Of a DNA stretch of 64,000 bases, positions 60,962 to 64,000 are shown one piece after another (positions within the stretch are counted from its first letter, which is position 1; every line of letters begins with the position of its first letter). The notes beneath the pieces were generated by a model, which saw only the letters and a program-made list of their open reading frames with translations, ran no database searches and was not told the DNA's origin. This stretch comes from a bacterium. Its GTDB lineage: Bacteria > Vulcanimicrobiota > Vulcanimicrobiia > Vulcanimicrobiales > Vulcanimicrobiaceae. The stretch spans positions 35,596 to 99,595 of the forward strand of contig JAJYRI010000002.1 of the NCBI GenBank assembly GCA_021794175.1, in the 5' to 3' direction. A program made the position numbers and the translations under genes.

Positions 60962-61446
60962 GATTGAGGTACCACTTTATAGGCGCGCAACTCCGGCCCC
61001 CCTGCGGCACCCCTTGCCAACAGATAGAGCCGCGATGCGGTTTGGTAGAGTTCGGCGGGCGGCGGAACGGTGATACGTTCGTCGCCGCGCACGACGATAA
61101 TGCTTCCGCCGTCGATGGTGATGCGACAACTGCCGAAGACGAGCGTGCGTCCCGAGGATATTCGGCGCGCTTGCGGCGGCAGATGTGCCTTTACGTACGC
61201 TTGCGAACCGGTACTCTTTTCGACCTCTTCGAAGCATCGTGGCTGCGCGGCAAGCGCCCACACGCCACGCGCATCGACCGCCCCGTGCGCGGAATGCGAG
61301 ATACGCCGGTCGCGATAGGGCTTCGGCGGTGCCGGCACCGTGGTCGCGGCGACGTGTATCTGCAGCCGATGCAGTCGCGCGATCGAGGTAACGACGATGA
61401 GCGTTCCCATGACGATGACGATCGCTAAGAAGAGCGATATCGTCAT
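60958..61446 (-). CDS. hypothetical protein with N-terminal TM segment
   Basis: 'MTISLFLAIVIVMGTLIVVTSIARL'; overlaps neighbours by 4 nt on both sides. Confidence 0.55.
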   Translation of the reverse strand: MTISLFLAIVIVMGTLIVVTSIARLHRLQIHVAATTVPAPPKPYRDRRISHSAHGAVDARGVWALAAQPRCFEEVEKSTGSQAYVKAHLPPQARRISSGRTLVFGSCRITIDGGSIIVVRGDERITVPPPAELYQTASRLYLLARGAAGGPELRAYKVVPQS

Positions 61447-62504
61447 GCGCGCAGCGATAGGCGGACGCGCGCGACTGCGACAACGAAATCGGCGGCTCCA
61501 TAGTAAATATCGAATACGCGCTCGCCGAGATGCGGCAGCGGCTCGATGCCGGTGGGGAAAACGACATTATCGACGACGCCGTGACATTCGTATGGTTCGG
61601 TCGCCGTGAGAAACGGTACCGGCGAACGGTAAAGCACGCGGTCGGGGCGTTCGTAATCGTGCACGACGATGCCGGCGTTATAGGAAAAACGCGGATGGAT
61701 GCCGTCGATGCGGCGCAAATCAACGCCGTGAAAAACCGATAGCCAACCTTCGGGAACGCGAATCGGCGGGGTCCCCGCGCCGACCTTCATACGCCCCCAT
61801 GCCGCTTCCGGCGAAAGCACGAGCGCCGACTCACGAACCTGGAGTAATGCATGCCGATCGCGCTTCACGTTTTCGAGCGGAATGTACGCGATACGAATCG
61901 ACTCGCGTTGATCGTAGGGCATCGCACGAATGACCGGAATTGCAGCAACACCATTTACCGCCGAAAGATGGAGCATCGGCCGATGATAGAGCGCAAGCGA
62001 GAGGTGCCCTTCGGGCGAAAGCACCGGCTCGGGAAAGAACGCGGCATCTTTATCATCGTGATCGGGCAAACCCGCAGCACTAAAATCGACGAGGCCGAGA
62101 CGTTCGTATTCGATTCCGCTCTGCGAATAGGCGAGAGCGATGCGCGCTCCACGCGGCCCGTAGGCCGTGTAGGCCATGATGTAGGCATCGAGCGCGGGGA
62201 CGAACGTTACCCGTGGATCTTCGCAGCCCCAGCCGTGCGCTGCACGTAATTCGTACGGTAACGTCGGTTCCAGCGCATAGCCTTCATCGATCGCTGTCGC
62301 GTCGCCCGCGAGGCGGAAGCGACCGATGCGCGAGACGTTCCCAGCGGCGACCATACGTGGGAAGAGCATACGCTCGCCGTTTCGCGCCTGAACGAATGCC
62401 GGATTCAGCATGCCCTCGGCGGCATCGGCGCGGCCGTTCGGCACAAGCAGAAGTCCGCGGCGCTCGACCCGGACATCGTAGAAGAAATTCGTGACGGCAA
62501 CCAT
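61443..62504 (-). CDS. GH130-family-like glycoside phosphorylase/hydrolase
   Basis: 'GWGCEDPRVTFVPALDAYIMAYTAYGPRGARIALAYS', 'DKDAAFFPEPV'; start trimmed to MVAVTNFFYD. Confidence 0.75.
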   Translation of the reverse strand: MVAVTNFFYDVRVERRGLLLVPNGRADAAEGMLNPAFVQARNGERMLFPRMVAAGNVSRIGRFRLAGDATAIDEGYALEPTLPYELRAAHGWGCEDPRVTFVPALDAYIMAYTAYGPRGARIALAYSQSGIEYERLGLVDFSAAGLPDHDDKDAAFFPEPVLSPEGHLSLALYHRPMLHLSAVNGVAAIPVIRAMPYDQRESIRIAYIPLENVKRDRHALLQVRESALVLSPEAAWGRMKVGAGTPPIRVPEGWLSVFHGVDLRRIDGIHPRFSYNAGIVVHDYERPDRVLYRSPVPFLTATEPYECHGVVDNVVFPTGIEPLPHLGERVFDIYYGAADFVVAVARVRLSLRA

Positions 62505-62941
62505 TAGGGCAGCACCGTCTCGGCGACCTGGCGGTCCTCCGGGGTAACCACGACCACTTGAATTCCGCGCCGATATGCCGCATTCGGAATCACCCAGAGC
62601 GTATAGGTGCGGTAGGGGCGTGTCGGCTCGCCGCCGTCGGCCGGCGGTTGTTCGAAGGCAACCACGCGGACGTGCCGCAGCCCGGCGTCGATCGATTCGA
62701 CGATCTGCCGGAAGCCGCTGCGATGGTGCGGACCCATCAAGAGTGCCACGCAAAATTCCGTTCGGAATCGCACGTCGGAAGCGGAGAGGCCGTAACGCCG
62801 AAGCTGCGCTCGGCTGCGGATGATCGCAATGCGGTCGCCGTGGCCGGCAGCATAGGTGAGCCCCTCGCCATAGGTGCGAACGCGTACGTCGCGGCAGCCG
62901 ACTAAGACGAGCAAGAGTAGCAGGGCCGAGAGACGCTTCAC
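62504..62941 (-). CDS. hypothetical lipoprotein, PrcB-like C-terminal region
   Basis: Lipobox 'LLLLLVLVGCRD'; 'YRTYTLWVIPNAAYRRGIQVVVV'. Confidence 0.55.
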   Translation of the reverse strand: MKRLSALLLLLVLVGCRDVRVRTYGEGLTYAAGHGDRIAIIRSRAQLRRYGLSASDVRFRTEFCVALLMGPHHRSGFRQIVESIDAGLRHVRVVAFEQPPADGGEPTRPYRTYTLWVIPNAAYRRGIQVVVVTPEDRQVAETVLP

Positions 62942-63049
62942 GGGGCCATGAGTTCGGCTGAAACGACTCCGGCCCCCTTGCAGAAAGCGCTTTTCAGGCG
63001 CATGCTATATCTCTGATTCCGTCAAATGTCGCGTTAGGATGGTGTCTCG

Positions 63050-63850
63050 ATGATCGCAAAAGGAATCGTCGCCCTCGCGCTCGCTGCATCGACCGGGGCA
63101 GCCTCCCCGGCGCCCTCCCCGGCTCCGCATGCCGCGCCGGTCCTCCCGCCGCTCAAAGTCATCGTTCGGGTGAAGGCAACGACGCCGTGCACGCGGATGG
63201 CCGTGCACGCAAATGCCGCAATCCTGCTCGCGCTGCGCAATGACGCGACGCTGCAGCAGACGATCACACGTCTGCGCACCGTCAACCTCAGCGACGGAAA
63301 TCGCATCGACAGGCGAAACGGCCTCAGCGATCTCTCCAATCTCGCCGGTCGCCTTTTACGAAATGCGCGCGATGCCGATCGCGAAACCGGAAAAATCCTT
63401 AATTTCGCCAAAAGCGTCAAAGATCCGAAGGAAAAAGCCGCGCTCGTCGCCTTTGTGAATGCGCTCGGGGGCGCGGTCGGACGTCAGCGAAAAACCGCTC
63501 GCGATCTCGACGGCTTCGTCGTAACGCTCGAAGCCTACGATTCGATGCGTATCAACGACACGCAAGCGAGCATGCAACACTTTACTACGGGTTACTATGC
63601 CGTTCCGACGGTCTCCGACCCCACCCAGATCGATGTGGCGCCGCCGATGGATCGCGATTGGATCGCAATTTACTCGGGTCACTATCCCGTCTACTGGAAC
63701 GGCGGGGAATCGCCGTCGGAAAAGACGGGTTATAGCGATACGCAACTCGCCCGGCTCGCCGCGCGCGATTTCCAGAAACGCCTGCCTGCTATAGCCGGCG
63801 ACGAGAGCAGCGCCGCCCAGCCGATCCTCGCGGCGGCCGAGCACTGCTAG
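63050..63850 (+). CDS. hypothetical secreted protein
   Basis: Signal-peptide-like N-terminus 'MIAKGIVALALAASTGAASPAPSPAP'; 266 aa. Confidence 0.6.
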   Translation: MIAKGIVALALAASTGAASPAPSPAPHAAPVLPPLKVIVRVKATTPCTRMAVHANAAILLALRNDATLQQTITRLRTVNLSDGNRIDRRNGLSDLSNLAGRLLRNARDADRETGKILNFAKSVKDPKEKAALVAFVNALGGAVGRQRKTARDLDGFVVTLEAYDSMRINDTQASMQHFTTGYYAVPTVSDPTQIDVAPPMDRDWIAIYSGHYPVYWNGGESPSEKTGYSDTQLARLAARDFQKRLPAIAGDESSAAQPILAAAEHC

Positions 63851-63860
63851 TGTCCTGAGC

Positions 63861-64000
63861 CGCAAGTCGCGCAACATGCCCGCCGGGTCTTTTCCGCCGG
63901 GTGCAGCGTTGCTCATCGGTCACAATGCTACGGCATTGCTCCCTCTTCGCGCCTCGCCCCGCCGAAAAATCCCTCGTCGGATCATGTTGCGCGACTTGCG
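63861..64000. repeat. 18-bp perfect inverted repeat flanking about 104 bp (element may extend beyond the window)
   Basis: CGCAAGTCGCGCAACATG (63861-63878) and its exact reverse complement CATGTTGCGCGACTTGCG (63983-64000). Confidence 0.8.

Overview
GC-rich bacterial chromosomal window of about 64 kb with roughly 57 supportable protein-coding genes and no rRNA or tRNA that I can recognise. The taxon cannot be fixed from the sequence alone. Main content: (1) a left-end defence block at about 0.5-9.6 kb, with an AbiEi/AbiEii-like type IV toxin-antitoxin pair, a divergent DUF433-like protein, a complete type I R-M operon (hsdM-hsdS-hsdR), and a small membrane-protein gene 16 nt after hsdR; (2) central metabolism: aceE-aceF, aconitase, a PLP-dependent histidine-decarboxylase-like gene overlapping a tandem-ACT gene, threonine ammonia-lyase, ppk1; (3) transport: a tungstate/molybdate-type ABC operon and a four-gene osmoprotectant-type (QAT) ABC operon that converges on an APC permease-egtD operon; (4) a BolA/monothiol-glutaredoxin/rhodanese operon; (5) a TonB-dependent receptor whose likely start is an un-annotated CTG behind a perfect AGGAGG, and a large BNR/sortilin-like secreted protein; (6) repeats: two 4 x 23-bp tandem arrays inside a composite palindromic intergenic element (26.5-26.8 kb), and an 18-bp perfect inverted repeat at the right edge of the window. 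The most interesting items are the egtD/APC/QAT histidine-betaine neighbourhood, the hdc-ACT-TMEM175-like cluster, the membrane gene attached to the type I R-M operon, the COX1-like/AhpD-like cluster, and the 26.5 kb repeat structure. All family calls come from reading motifs by eye; no database search was run.
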